Below are positions 26,535 to 34,827 of a stretch of DNA of 64,000 nt, in pieces. The DNA lies in contig NZ_FOEO01000027.1 in NCBI RefSeq assembly GCF_900110765.1, positions 1 through 64,000 on the forward strand, written 5' to 3'. The notes beneath the pieces are model-generated. The model saw only the letters and a program-made list of their open reading frames with translations, made no database searches and was not told the origin of the DNA. How positions within the stretch are numbered: position 1 is the stretch's first letter; every line of letters begins with the position of its first letter. Source of the stretch: Pseudomonas sp. NFACC02 (lineage in GTDB: Bacteria > Pseudomonadota > Gammaproteobacteria > Pseudomonadales > Pseudomonadaceae). The position numbers and the translations under genes are program-made.

Positions 26535-27200
26535 TCATTCGCCCCTCTTGCGCAGCACGTACACCCGCCACATGGCGTAGCCCGGCAAGAAGTCGTGATG
26601 GCCGACAACGCGGAAACCGGCTTGCGCAAACTCCGACTCAATGTCGGAACGGCAGACCACGAAGCGATTGCGCACGGACGGCGCGCCGCTTTCATCCACC
26701 CGGGTGCCCTCTTGGCGCTTGCGTCGCCAGGCTTTGATATTGCCATCGACCCACAACGCGACAATCGCGGTATCGCGAGTCACGCGGTGAAACTCTTCAA
26801 GAATGGCCAGCCGCTGCTCGCTGCCAGCGACATGATGAAAGAGTCGCATGCAAAAAATGCAATCGACGGCATTCGCCGACAAGCCGATGGAGAACACCGA
26901 GCTTTGAAAGGTGCGAATGCGCTTGAGGATGTCTGCGGACGACTGCGCTTCGGCGATTTCCAGCATGTCCGTCGAAGGGTCAGCCGCCAGGATGACGCGG
27001 TTGCTGTGTTCGGCCAGCACCGGCCAGAACCGACCGGCCCCCGACGGCAGATCCAGCACCAGACCGGGCTCGCCAGCGTCGCGCAACGCGTAACGCGCCA
27101 GTTGCGCATCGCGCCACAGGCTCAAACGTCGCGCCAGGCCCTGCTCATGAGGCTGAACATCGTGCCGGATCGGGTGTTTATCGGTCGCCTGCTCACTCAT
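26535..27200 (-). CDS. Class I SAM-dependent methyltransferase coupled to eptA
   Basis: A 221-residue protein with the SAM loop LVLDLPSGAGRFWPVLAE, the acidic end of strand 2 in ILAADPSTDMLEIAE and a post-I motif VDCIFCMRLFHHVAG. It belongs to the Methyltransf_11/25 group; the acceptor is unknown. Its ATG overlaps the end of eptA by eight bases (ATGAGTGA), so the two are translated in tandem. That placement suggests a role in envelope modification, but this is inference only; no signal peptide or membrane helix is seen. Confidence 0.87.
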   Translation of the reverse strand: MSEQATDKHPIRHDVQPHEQGLARRLSLWRDAQLARYALRDAGEPGLVLDLPSGAGRFWPVLAEHSNRVILAADPSTDMLEIAEAQSSADILKRIRTFQSSVFSIGLSANAVDCIFCMRLFHHVAGSEQRLAILEEFHRVTRDTAIVALWVDGNIKAWRRKRQEGTRVDESGAPSVRNRFVVCRSDIESEFAQAGFRVVGHHDFLPGYAMWRVYVLRKRGE

Positions 27201-28842
27201 TCGCCAATACCCCGTCCGTATAAATCCCCCGGCAGCCGGCGAACATGTCAAGCGCCGGGTTGTAGACGCTGGTGTGGACTTGCAGCAACCCGAGCATCGA
27301 GTGGAACAAGTTGTCCTGACTCAAGGGCGCATTACGTTCCTTTTGCAAACAATGGGTGTCGACGGCAAACGACTGCTGATAGTTATCCGAGAACCAGGCA
27401 ATCATCGGCACATGCTTCTGTTGATCGGGCGCCAACATGTAAGGCGTGCCATGCAGAAACAGGTTGTACTCCCCCAGCGACTCGCCGTGGTCGGACAGGT
27501 ACAACATGGCGGTGTCGACCTTGTTCTGGTTACTGCGCAAGGTATCGATCAGCGATGCCAGGACATGGTCGGTGTACAGCAGCGTGTTGTCGTAACCGTT
27601 GACAATACTTTCCCGCGAACAGTTGTTCAGCGCATTGCTTTCACACACCGGCGTAAACTTCTCGAATTCTTTCGGGTAACGCTTGAAATACTCGGGGCCG
27701 TGACTGCCCATCTGGTGAAGCACCAACACGGTGTCTTTGTCCAGGTGGTCGATAAAGTTCTGCAGGCCCTGCAACAGAATCTCGTCGCGGCATTCATTGT
27801 TGGCGCAGAGCACGGGATCCTTCAGGTTGCTGACATCCTGCAGGGTCACGCGGTCACAGGTCCCCTTGCAGCCAGACTGGTTGTCACGCCAGATCACGTC
27901 CAGACCGGCGCGTTTGAGCACGTCGAGCATGCCTTCCTCGTTTTTTGCCGTGCTGGCGTCGTAATCCTTACGGCCCATATTCGAGAACATGCACGGCACC
28001 GAAACCGCAGTCTCCGTCCCGCAGGAATGCACGTCGGTGAACGTCAGCAGCCCTCGTTCGCTCTTCAGTTGAGGCGTGGTGTCGCGGTTATAACCCAGGA
28101 TGCCGAAGTTCTCGGCGCGGGCGCTCTCCCCCACCACCAAAACCGTCAGCGACTTGCGCTTGTGCTGTTGCCACTCGGTGGACAGTGTCGCGTCCTGACC
28201 GATGCTCACGAATGGCTGTCGCGCGGCTTTGACCTGCTCACTCAGGTAGCCCACCGAAGCACCGATGTAGTTACTCGGCACCACCATCAAACGCAGTTCA
28301 TGGTGATTACGAAACAGTGAAGACAAGCCCTGATAGTTCATCAGCGCCACACCGCCGATCACACTGGCGCACACAGCTCCGACCACCACTTTGCTCAATA
28401 CTTCACGCGGCCAGAGACGGTAATTGATCGGCGTCTTCCAAAGAATCACCGAGGGCAAAACGCCGAGCAGCAATAAATAAACCGCCAGTTTCAACGACAA
28501 CAGATCCCGCACTTCCGTCGCATTGGTTTCAGCGAAGTTACGAAACATACCCGCATCAATCATGACGCCGTATTGGCTCATGAAGTAAGCAACACCCGCA
28601 CTGATTAGAAACAGCAAAACCAACACCGGCTTCAAGACTTTCTTAAAGGCAAATAACGTCAGAAAAATATTAAATGCACAAAACACCATCAGTGCAAAAG
28701 CACCGCGCAACAAAAGCCCCTTACCGTTGAAGTCGGTAATGGCGAACAGGTGCTGCCAGAGCGTGAGGTTGAACCCGAGCAATAAAAAAATGCTGGCGAG
28801 CGCGGTCACGAGCTCCGGGCGAACTGCTTTCAGGTTCGGCAT
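27193..28842 (-). CDS. eptA: Lipid A phosphoethanolamine transferase
   Basis: A 549-residue EptA/MCR-family enzyme. Five hydrophobic helices fill residues 1-180, then a periplasmic alkaline-phosphatase-like domain. The metal site starts VLVVGESARAENFGILGYNR. The phospho-acceptor threonine is in SCGTETAVSVPCMFSN, and the other zinc ligands are in LYLSDHGESLGEYN and NLFLHGTPYM. The paired cysteines of the family are present (CKGTC, CANNEC). It adds phosphoethanolamine to lipid A, lowering affinity for cationic peptides. Start 28842 (MPNLKAVRPEL) is chosen; the frame stays open 94 more codons upstream but lacks membrane or family character. Confidence 0.93.
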   Translation of the reverse strand: MPNLKAVRPELVTALASIFLLLGFNLTLWQHLFAITDFNGKGLLLRGAFALMVFCAFNIFLTLFAFKKVLKPVLVLLFLISAGVAYFMSQYGVMIDAGMFRNFAETNATEVRDLLSLKLAVYLLLLGVLPSVILWKTPINYRLWPREVLSKVVVGAVCASVIGGVALMNYQGLSSLFRNHHELRLMVVPSNYIGASVGYLSEQVKAARQPFVSIGQDATLSTEWQQHKRKSLTVLVVGESARAENFGILGYNRDTTPQLKSERGLLTFTDVHSCGTETAVSVPCMFSNMGRKDYDASTAKNEEGMLDVLKRAGLDVIWRDNQSGCKGTCDRVTLQDVSNLKDPVLCANNECRDEILLQGLQNFIDHLDKDTVLVLHQMGSHGPEYFKRYPKEFEKFTPVCESNALNNCSRESIVNGYDNTLLYTDHVLASLIDTLRSNQNKVDTAMLYLSDHGESLGEYNLFLHGTPYMLAPDQQKHVPMIAWFSDNYQQSFAVDTHCLQKERNAPLSQDNLFHSMLGLLQVHTSVYNPALDMFAGCRGIYTDGVLANE

Positions 28843-29088
28843 GAGGGTCTGCTTGACTGGAAAAAAGACACCGTCGACCAAGAGCCAAAAAACTCTTTCG
28901 ACATCGCAAACTTTAGGCAGCCCGCCATCAATTTTTTGTGAAAAGGATGCGAACAAAAGGTCTGGCGCCGACTTCTTTTTCTGTAGGAAGAATCCGCGCA
29001 ACAGATCGTGGCAAAAAACCATGTGAGCCGACTCGATGGCTTGGGTAAGGTGAGCGACCAGATCACAACCATAATCGATTTGCGTATA

Positions 29089-29100
29089 CATCCATGGATG
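29089..29100. promoter_or_regulatory. Palindrome over the toxin start codon, candidate HigA operator
   Basis: CATCCATGGATG is a perfect 12-base palindrome that includes the toxin ATG at 29094. Type II antitoxins with helix-turn-helix domains commonly bind palindromes at their own promoter. No good Shine-Dalgarno precedes the ATG, so toxin translation may be weak. Confidence 0.35.
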
Positions 29101-29438
29101 CTGTATTTTTTGAAACGTCGACATTCAGTACCTTCCGCCCTGACTATCTGGATGAAGAAGGTTACCGATCGCTTCAGACTGCAATGCTTGAAAATCCTGT
29201 CATCGGCGATCTCATGCCGCGGACCGGCGGCTTCCGAAAGCTGCGCTGGGTCGACGCACGAAGAGGCAAAGGTAAACGCGGAGGCCTACGAGTCATCTAC
29301 TACTGGTTAGCTGGTGACGGCCAATTCTGGATGTTTTCCATCTACGATAAGGATGAGCTTGAAAACCTGACGGCTGACCAGGAGCGACAGCTTAAAGGCG
29401 CGATCCGCGTAGAGCTCAACAAACGAGGTATGCAATGA
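29094..29438 (+). CDS. HigB2-type (RelE/ParE superfamily) toxin
   Basis: A 114-residue mRNA-interferase-like toxin. Features shared with Vibrio HigB2 are FVESTxF-like opening (AVFFETSTF), LMPRTGGFRKLRWVD, the basic RRGKGKRGGLRVIYYWL strand and IYDKDELENLTADQ before the C-terminal helix. It would cut ribosome-bound mRNA when free of its antitoxin. The reading frame overlaps the antitoxin by four bases. The gene precedes the antitoxin, the order usual for hig loci. The toxin start is not preceded by a clear ribosome site. Confidence 0.85.
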   Translation: MDAVFFETSTFSTFRPDYLDEEGYRSLQTAMLENPVIGDLMPRTGGFRKLRWVDARRGKGKRGGLRVIYYWLAGDGQFWMFSIYDKDELENLTADQERQLKGAIRVELNKRGMQ

Positions 29439-29752
29439 GCCGAAAGCGCGATCTGTTCGCGGAAATGATGCAAGGCGTGGAAGAGATGGCCGCGCATCGA
29501 GAAGGAAAAATAACGCTTCGTAGCGATACATTTGCGGAAAAACCAGCGCCGGACGTTACAGCTCAGGAGATCGTTGCCCTGCGAGAACGTCTGCATATGT
29601 CGCAGAACGTTTTTGCCAGGCGGATTCGCACCAGCGCAAGCACCTTGCGCAATTGGGAACAAGAAAAGTCAAAACCCAATGCTCAAGCGGCGCTGCTGAT
29701 CAAACTCGTCGAAAAATTCCCGGACATGGTTGATCGCTTGAACGCGGTGTAA
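29435..29752 (+). CDS. HigA2-type antitoxin with XRE/Cro helix-turn-helix
   Basis: A 105-residue antitoxin. The N-terminal about 40 residues are charged and probably bind the toxin. From residue 45, EIVALRERLHMSQNVFARRI and TSASTLRNWEQEKSKPNAQA make a typical XRE helix-turn-helix. It starts inside the toxin stop (ATGA), ensuring coupled production, and is expected to repress its own promoter. The module is flanked by eptA and a GMC oxidoreductase and has no integrase or recombinase beside it. Confidence 0.87.
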   Translation: MSRKRDLFAEMMQGVEEMAAHREGKITLRSDTFAEKPAPDVTAQEIVALRERLHMSQNVFARRIRTSASTLRNWEQEKSKPNAQAALLIKLVEKFPDMVDRLNAV

Positions 29753-29848
29753 TGCGCCGGGCGTTTGCGCAGTGAGCTTGCTGAGGGACGTGGAAGTCCA
29801 AACCTTCACCGCCCATCCGCCCTCTTCGGGCAAAACCTCCGCTGCGCC

Positions 29849-31519
29849 TCACCCAGTTAACGCTTGCGCCGCAGATAGCGAACCGCCTGTTGTCACGCAC
29901 GTTGACTCGATTTTCAGCGCGTCCTCAATGATCATCTGCGCCGCTTTCTCGGCAATCATCACCGTGGGTGAGCAGGTGTTGCCGGAGGTGATGGTCGGCA
30001 TGATCGACGCGTCCACCACCCGAAGTCCCGTCACCCCATGCACACGCAGTCTTTCATCGACGACGGCATCGCGCCCCTGCCCCATTTTGCAGGTACCGAC
30101 AGGGTGAAAAATCGTGGTGCCGATGCTGCTCGCGGCCTGACGCAGTTCTTCGTCGGTTTGCAGGCTGACGCCGGGCAGATACTCCACCGGCTCGAAACGC
30201 GCAAGCGCCGGTGCTGCTGCGATACGGCGCGTCAGGCGAATGGCATCCGCCGCGACCTTGAGGTCTGCTTCGTGGCTCAGATAGTTGGGACGAATGATGG
30301 GCGCGGCATCGGCCAAAGCCGAGCGGATCTCCACCGTTCCACGACTCTGCGGACGCAGATCGCACACCGACGCTGTAAACGCCGGGAAGCGGTGCAGCGG
30401 CTCTCCGAAGCGCTCCAGCGACAACGGCTGCACGTGGTATTCCAGATTCGCAGTCGCCTGGTCCGGCCCTGACCGGGCGAACGCGCCCAGTTGGCTCGGC
30501 GCCATGGCCAGCGGCCCGCTGCGATTGATCGCGTAACGCAGGCCCATGTTCATCTTGCCCCACAGGCTCCCGGCCATCTGGTTCAAGGTATGACTGTTGC
30601 TGACTTTGTAGATCAGCCGCAGTTGCAGGTGATCCTGCAAGTTGGCCCCCACGCCGGGCAGCTCATGACGCACGCCGATACCGAGTTTTTCCAGCAGCGG
30701 GCGGGCCCCGATCCCCGACCGTTGCAGCACCATCGGTGAGCCAATCGAGCCACAGCAGAGGATTATTTCGCGCTTGGCATTAATCCGTCGTGCTTGCTGA
30801 CGGACGTTGGCGAGCACCGCGCTCGCCCGGCCATTTTCAAACTCGATTCGTTCCACCTCGGCGTGGGTCAGCACCGTCAGGTTCGGCCGTTGAGCCACCG
30901 GACGCAGAAATGCCTTCGACGCGTTCCAGCGCACGCCGCGTCGCTGATTGACCTGAAAGTAGCTGCAACCTTCATTGTCGCCGCCGTTGAAGTCTGGAAT
31001 CGAAGCAATGCCTGTCTGTGCAGCGGCTTCACGAAACGCATCGAGCAAGGTCCACGACAACCGCTGCTGCTCGACGCGCCATTCGCCTTGGCCGCCGTGC
31101 AGGTCGGAATCGCCGGCGTAGTGGCTTTCCGAGCGTTTGAAAACCGGTAATACGTCCTTCCAGCCCCAACCTTTGTTGCCCTGCGCCTCCCATTCGTCGT
31201 AGTCGCGGGACTGACCGCGCATGTAGATCATGCCGTTGATGGAGGAACACCCACCCAGCACTTTGCCGCGCGGATAGCTCAGGGCACGCCCGTTCAGGCC
31301 GGGTTCGGCTTCCGTCTTGAAACACCAGTCGGTGCGCGGATTGCCGATGCAGTAGAGATAACCCACCGGCACGTGAATCCAGGCGTAATTGTCCTGCCCG
31401 CCCGCTTCGAGCAACAGAACACGATGAGAAGGGTTCTGTGACAGCCGATTGGCCAGCAAACACCCGGCAGGGCCGGCACCCACGATCACGTAGTCATAGA
31501 GCACACTGTCCGTCTGCAT
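29849..31519 (-). CDS. GMC-family FAD oxidoreductase (alcohol/choline dehydrogenase-like)
   Basis: A 556-residue flavoprotein. The ADP-binding loop is DYVIVGAGPAGCLLANRLS, the GMC signature region GKVLGGCSSINGMIYMRGQ, and the catalytic His/Asn pair sits in TIFHPVGTCKMG and GNTCSPTVMIAEKAAQM. It resembles PEG/alkan-1-ol dehydrogenases (AlkJ-like) and choline dehydrogenase. The electron acceptor and substrate cannot be told. No signal peptide is seen. It is downstream of a terminator that closes the maeA unit, so it has its own promoter. Confidence 0.9.
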   Translation of the reverse strand: MQTDSVLYDYVIVGAGPAGCLLANRLSQNPSHRVLLLEAGGQDNYAWIHVPVGYLYCIGNPRTDWCFKTEAEPGLNGRALSYPRGKVLGGCSSINGMIYMRGQSRDYDEWEAQGNKGWGWKDVLPVFKRSESHYAGDSDLHGGQGEWRVEQQRLSWTLLDAFREAAAQTGIASIPDFNGGDNEGCSYFQVNQRRGVRWNASKAFLRPVAQRPNLTVLTHAEVERIEFENGRASAVLANVRQQARRINAKREIILCCGSIGSPMVLQRSGIGARPLLEKLGIGVRHELPGVGANLQDHLQLRLIYKVSNSHTLNQMAGSLWGKMNMGLRYAINRSGPLAMAPSQLGAFARSGPDQATANLEYHVQPLSLERFGEPLHRFPAFTASVCDLRPQSRGTVEIRSALADAAPIIRPNYLSHEADLKVAADAIRLTRRIAAAPALARFEPVEYLPGVSLQTDEELRQAASSIGTTIFHPVGTCKMGQGRDAVVDERLRVHGVTGLRVVDASIMPTITSGNTCSPTVMIAEKAAQMIIEDALKIESTCVTTGGSLSAAQALTG

Positions 31520-31576
31520 GCGTCCCTCGCCAAACTTTTTGTTTTTATCGAAAGGACATCCTGAAGTTTTTCGTCA

Positions 31577-31614
31577 CAAAACAAAAGACCGCCGCATGTT
31601 TCCATGCGGCGGTC
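31577..31614 (-). terminator. Rho-independent terminator of the maeA unit
   Basis: A perfect 12-base stem, GACCGCCGCATG (31587-31598) and its complement (31603-31614) around a four-base loop, is followed on the minus strand by TTTTGTTTT. It ends transcription from maeA through the REP cassette. Confidence 0.9.
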
Positions 31615-31640
31615 TTGTGTGAAGCGGCAACTGTCACTGA

Positions 31641-31726
31641 GTAGGAGCGCGCTTGCCCGCGATTGCGGTGCATCAGCCAGAAATATTGAGCTGACCCACT
31701 GTGATCGCGGGCAAGCGCGCTCCTAC
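31641..31726. repeat. Short REP cassette
   Basis: Arms GTAGGAGCGCGCTTGCCCGC and GCGGGCAAGCGCGCTCCTAC are exact inverted copies and enclose about 40 bases between the maeA stop and the terminator hairpin. Confidence 0.92.
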
Positions 31727-31748
31727 ATAAAGCGATGTGTGAAGGCAG

Positions 31749-33437
31749 TTACACCGCGCTACGACGGTAGCTGCGATAGTTCGGCATCCAGAAGTTACGC
31801 TCGATGGCTTCCAGCAGCATTTCTTCGGTGGTTTCCAGCGCCATGCCTTCGGCCTGAGCCTGCTTGGCCACCGCCAGCGCGATCTTCTTGCTGACGCCCT
31901 GAATCTCCTTCAGCGGCGGCAGTACCGCATCCCCCTTGCCTGTCACCATCGGCGAGCACTCAGCCAGGGCATTGGAAGCGGCCATCAACATCTTGTCCGT
32001 GATACGTGTGGCCTTCGCCGCGATCACGCCCAGGCCGATGCCCGGGAAGATGTAGGAGTTATTGCACTGAGCGATATGGAACGTGCGGTCGCCCACAGTG
32101 ACCGGCGCGAACGGACTGCCGGTTGCCACCAGCGCGTCGCCGTTGGTCCAGGTCAGGACTTCCTGCGGCGTGACTTCGACTTTGGAGGTCGGGTTGGACA
32201 GCGGCATGACCAACGGCTTCGCGCAGTGCTTGTGCATTTCGCGGATGACCTGCTCGGTGAACAGACCGCGTTGGCCCGACACGCCAATCAGCACGGTCGG
32301 CTTGCCGTGGCTGACCACATCCAGCAATTCAGGGTAACCGTCACCACTTGACCAGCCCGCCACGTCACCTGCTTTCTGGGCGAGGTTCTTCTGGAAGTCC
32401 AGCAGGTTGTCCATGCTGTCGGTCAGCAGACCGAAACGGTCGACCATCATCACGCGCTTGCGCGCTTCGGCTTCGCTCAGGCCTTCGATCACCATCGCCG
32501 CAATGATGTGCTCGGCGATCCCACAACCGGCGGAACCTGCCCCGAGGAACACCACGCGTTGCTGACCCAGCGTTTCATTCTTCGCCTTACAGGCCGCCAA
32601 CAACGTACCCACGGCCACCGACGCGGTGCCCTGAATGTCGTCGTTGAAGCAGCACAGCTCGTCGCGGTACTTCTCCAGCAGCGGCATGGCGTTGGTCTGA
32701 GCGAAGTCCTCGAACTGCAACAGCACGTCCGGCCAGCGACGCTGAACCGCTTCGATGAACAGCGCGATGAAATCTTCGTATTCCTTGCCCGTCACCCGCT
32801 TGTGGCGCCAGCCCATGTACATCGGGTCGTCCAGCAACTCCTGGTTATTGGTGCCCACGTCCAGCACAATCGGCAGCGTATACGCCGGGCTGATGCCACC
32901 GCACGCGGTGTACAGCGACAGTTTGCCAATCGGGATGCCCATGCCGCCGATGCCCTGGTCGCCCAGCCCCAGAATGCGCTCGCTGTCGGTCACCACGATA
33001 ATCTTGATGCGATCTTTCGTTGCGCTGCGCAGGATATCGTCGATGCGATCACGCTCAGGGTAGGAAATGAACAGACCGCGGTGAGTGCGGTAGATCTTCG
33101 AGAATTCCTGGCACGCCTGACCCACGGTCGGTGTGTAGATGATCGGCAGCATCTCTTCCAGGTGCGAATCCAGCAGGCGGAAGAACAACGTCTCGTTGTT
33201 GTCCTGAATCGAGCGCAGATAAATGTGCTTGTCGAGATCGCTCGCGCACTGCTGGTACTGGTTGTAAACGCGAGTCACCTGCTCTTCGATGGTCTCGACG
33301 TTCTGCGGCAACAAGCCGATCAGGTTGAAATCCACACGCTCCTGCGGCGTGAACGCACTGCCCTTGTTGAGCAGCGGCATCTCCAGCAACGAAGGGCCAG
33401 CGTAAGAAATATATAAAGGTCGCGAGGTCTTGGTCAT
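31749..33437 (-). CDS. maeA: NAD-dependent malic enzyme
   Basis: A 562-residue enzyme that oxidatively decarboxylates malate to pyruvate. Family blocks seen are LRSIQDNNETLFFRLL with IIYTPTVGQACQEFS, the Tyr/Lys region, the metal-binding FEDFAQTNAM, GTASVAVGTLLAACK and the NAD loop VVFLGAGSAGCGIAEHII. The AQCNNSYIFPGIGLG segment closes the active site. Length matches E. coli MaeA, shorter than the NADP enzyme MaeB with its phosphotransacetylase domain. It links the TCA cycle to pyruvate and so to gluconeogenic balance. Confidence 0.96.
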   Translation of the reverse strand: MTKTSRPLYISYAGPSLLEMPLLNKGSAFTPQERVDFNLIGLLPQNVETIEEQVTRVYNQYQQCASDLDKHIYLRSIQDNNETLFFRLLDSHLEEMLPIIYTPTVGQACQEFSKIYRTHRGLFISYPERDRIDDILRSATKDRIKIIVVTDSERILGLGDQGIGGMGIPIGKLSLYTACGGISPAYTLPIVLDVGTNNQELLDDPMYMGWRHKRVTGKEYEDFIALFIEAVQRRWPDVLLQFEDFAQTNAMPLLEKYRDELCCFNDDIQGTASVAVGTLLAACKAKNETLGQQRVVFLGAGSAGCGIAEHIIAAMVIEGLSEAEARKRVMMVDRFGLLTDSMDNLLDFQKNLAQKAGDVAGWSSGDGYPELLDVVSHGKPTVLIGVSGQRGLFTEQVIREMHKHCAKPLVMPLSNPTSKVEVTPQEVLTWTNGDALVATGSPFAPVTVGDRTFHIAQCNNSYIFPGIGLGVIAAKATRITDKMLMAASNALAECSPMVTGKGDAVLPPLKEIQGVSKKIALAVAKQAQAEGMALETTEEMLLEAIERNFWMPNYRSYRRSAV

Positions 33438-33679
33438 TTTCAGTGATCGCCTTTTCTCTGTTTTGCTCTGTCAATTCGTAATCGAAACGACGCCCCGGAG
33501 GTCGATGTTTCACGACACTCAACGCAGGATCCGTCCGAAGAAAATGGGGAGATGAAAAATCAGGGTGCCTATCTTACTCGCCTCGGCGTGGTTGCGTCAT
33601 TTTGTCACGCACACGATTGCGAAATGATGGCTGAGGGCGATGGGGTTGGACAGTGAAAGAGTTGTCAGGCATGAGCAGT

Positions 33680-33704
33680 CGCCCAGCAATTTGGCGGCTG
33701 GGCG
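33680..33704. other. Hairpin after hepT
   Basis: CGCCCAG (33680-33686) and CTGGGCG (33698-33704) can pair around an 11-base loop, 12 bases beyond the hepT stop. There is no T run, so intrinsic termination is doubtful. The rest of the 33438-33715 gap shows no gene. Confidence 0.3.
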
Positions 33705-33715
33705 GCCCTGAGTGA

Positions 33716-34135
33716 TCAGTTTTCTGCATCTCGTGTTAGCACGAATGAACTGAACCGGATGAAGTCATCCAGATGCTGAGTGATGATCGCAACGGTTATC
33801 GGCAATTGGAGGGTCTGATACTCATGGACCGCGATATTTCTGAAGCCGACCATATTTTTCATCGTCGCGAGGAGTGATTGCTCAAGCCAGCCACCTCTGC
33901 ACAGCAGTTCGAAAACATCCCTTGCGCTCTGCGGGACACCTAACTTCTCACGCCGAATAAGGTGCTGCCCAATGTCCAGGGCCGCTTCACAGGCCCTCTG
34001 GATATTTAAGATCGCAGCGTCCTGACGCGTAAAGTCCGTGGCGAACGTTGCCGCGTCTTTGTCATATTCTTCGCGGGCCCTGGCGACACAACGTTCGATC
34101 GTTGCAGCTTTATTGATCAGTACGTCATCGACCAT
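33716..34135 (-). CDS. hepT: HepT-type (DUF86) ribonuclease toxin
   Basis: A 139-residue helical HEPN protein. The catalytic RX4HXY motif is intact as FRNIAVHEYQTL near residue 100. HepT toxins are RNases silenced when their MntA partner adds AMP groups to the Tyr of this motif. The ATG lies within the 3' end of the upstream mntA gene (11-base overlap). Here the antitoxin gene comes first, the reverse of some described HepT-MntA loci. The pair sits between maeA and tRNA-Ser. Confidence 0.88.
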   Translation of the reverse strand: MVDDVLINKAATIERCVARAREEYDKDAATFATDFTRQDAAILNIQRACEAALDIGQHLIRREKLGVPQSARDVFELLCRGGWLEQSLLATMKNMVGFRNIAVHEYQTLQLPITVAIITQHLDDFIRFSSFVLTRDAEN

Positions 34136-34520
34136 GAATCACCCCTTCTCTTTGAATATCCTCAATTACACCAGCCCGGGCAGTATCCAAAGCCGTCTTC
34201 TGACCAAGCACATACGTTTCAAATAACTTTGCAGACGAATCTCTGGCCCAGACAAGCTGACCCGTTGTTACGATCTGATATTGCATCACAGTCGACGCAG
34301 CCCTGAGATCAACCAGATCCACCGGTACAGCAACGATGTCGGCCACTTCACCGGATATGCGCCAGAGCATCAACGGATCCCCTTTACCCGGAAGCAGCAC
34401 AGCAATATCCAGATCACTGCCCGCCTGAAAATCGCCGCTGACGTAGCTGCCAAATAGGTAGACTGCCAGCAGCCCAGGAATCGAGTCCTGCAGATGTTGC
34501 GATACCGCCTCAACGTCCAT
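34125..34520 (-). CDS. mntA: MntA-type nucleotidyltransferase antitoxin
   Basis: A 131-residue minimal nucleotidyltransferase. The GSX10DXD active-site motif is complete: GSYVSGDFQAGSDLD near residue 24, and a third acidic residue is plausible in PVDLVDLR. Related MntA proteins AMPylate the HepT toxin to neutralise it. CCGGAG lies ten bases ahead of the ATG at 34520. Translation is coupled to hepT through an 11-base overlap. An alternative reading as a substrate-binding kanamycin-type NTase is unlikely because of the HepT neighbour. Confidence 0.88.
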   Translation of the reverse strand: MDVEAVSQHLQDSIPGLLAVYLFGSYVSGDFQAGSDLDIAVLLPGKGDPLMLWRISGEVADIVAVPVDLVDLRAASTVMQYQIVTTGQLVWARDSSAKLFETYVLGQKTALDTARAGVIEDIQREGVIHGR

Positions 34521-34603
34521 CAGCGTAACTCCGGTGGGGTGCTACAAGCACGCAGATTGCAGGGGCCGTTGCACTCAAGGTATGTATTGATATGTCCAAA
34601 AAC

Positions 34604-34636
34604 AAAAAAGCCCCAGAAGCATAACTTCTGGGGCTT
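34604..34636 (-). terminator. Terminator downstream of tRNA-Ser
   Basis: AGCCCCAGAAG and CTTCTGGGGCT pair around a short loop, followed on the minus strand by a run of six Ts (from the A run at 34604-34609). It lies ten bases after the tRNA 3' end. Confidence 0.92.
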
Positions 34637-34645
34637 TATTTGTAA

Positions 34646-34735
34646 TGGCGGAGAGATAGGGATTTGAACCCTAGGTACTGTCGCCAGTACAACGGATTTC
34701 GAATCCGTCCCGTTCGGCCACTCCGGCATCTCTCC
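34646..34735 (-). tRNA. tRNA-Ser (anticodon CGA)
   Basis: A 90-base class II tRNA with an encoded CCA end. The acceptor stem is GGAGAGA/TCTCTCC, the anticodon stem-loop reads ACGGATTCGAAATCCGT with CGA as anticodon, the long variable arm is TTGTACTGGCGACAGTAC-like and the T loop is GTTCAAATC. It reads UCG codons. A terminator follows at once, and purC lies about 90 bases upstream on the same strand. Confidence 0.97.
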
Positions 34736-34827
34736 AACGGCGCGCATCATAACAGCTTGGGCGAAGAACGCGAATCCTTTTTTGGATTTTTTCGCGTTCT
34801 TTCAGATGCTTGCAGCGGTTTCGCGGT

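Noticed and set aside
28843..29124. 94-codon upstream extension of the eptA frame
   Set aside because: EptA begins with a membrane helix shortly after MPNLKAV; the extension is hydrophilic, lacks family resemblance and overlaps the divergent toxin start.
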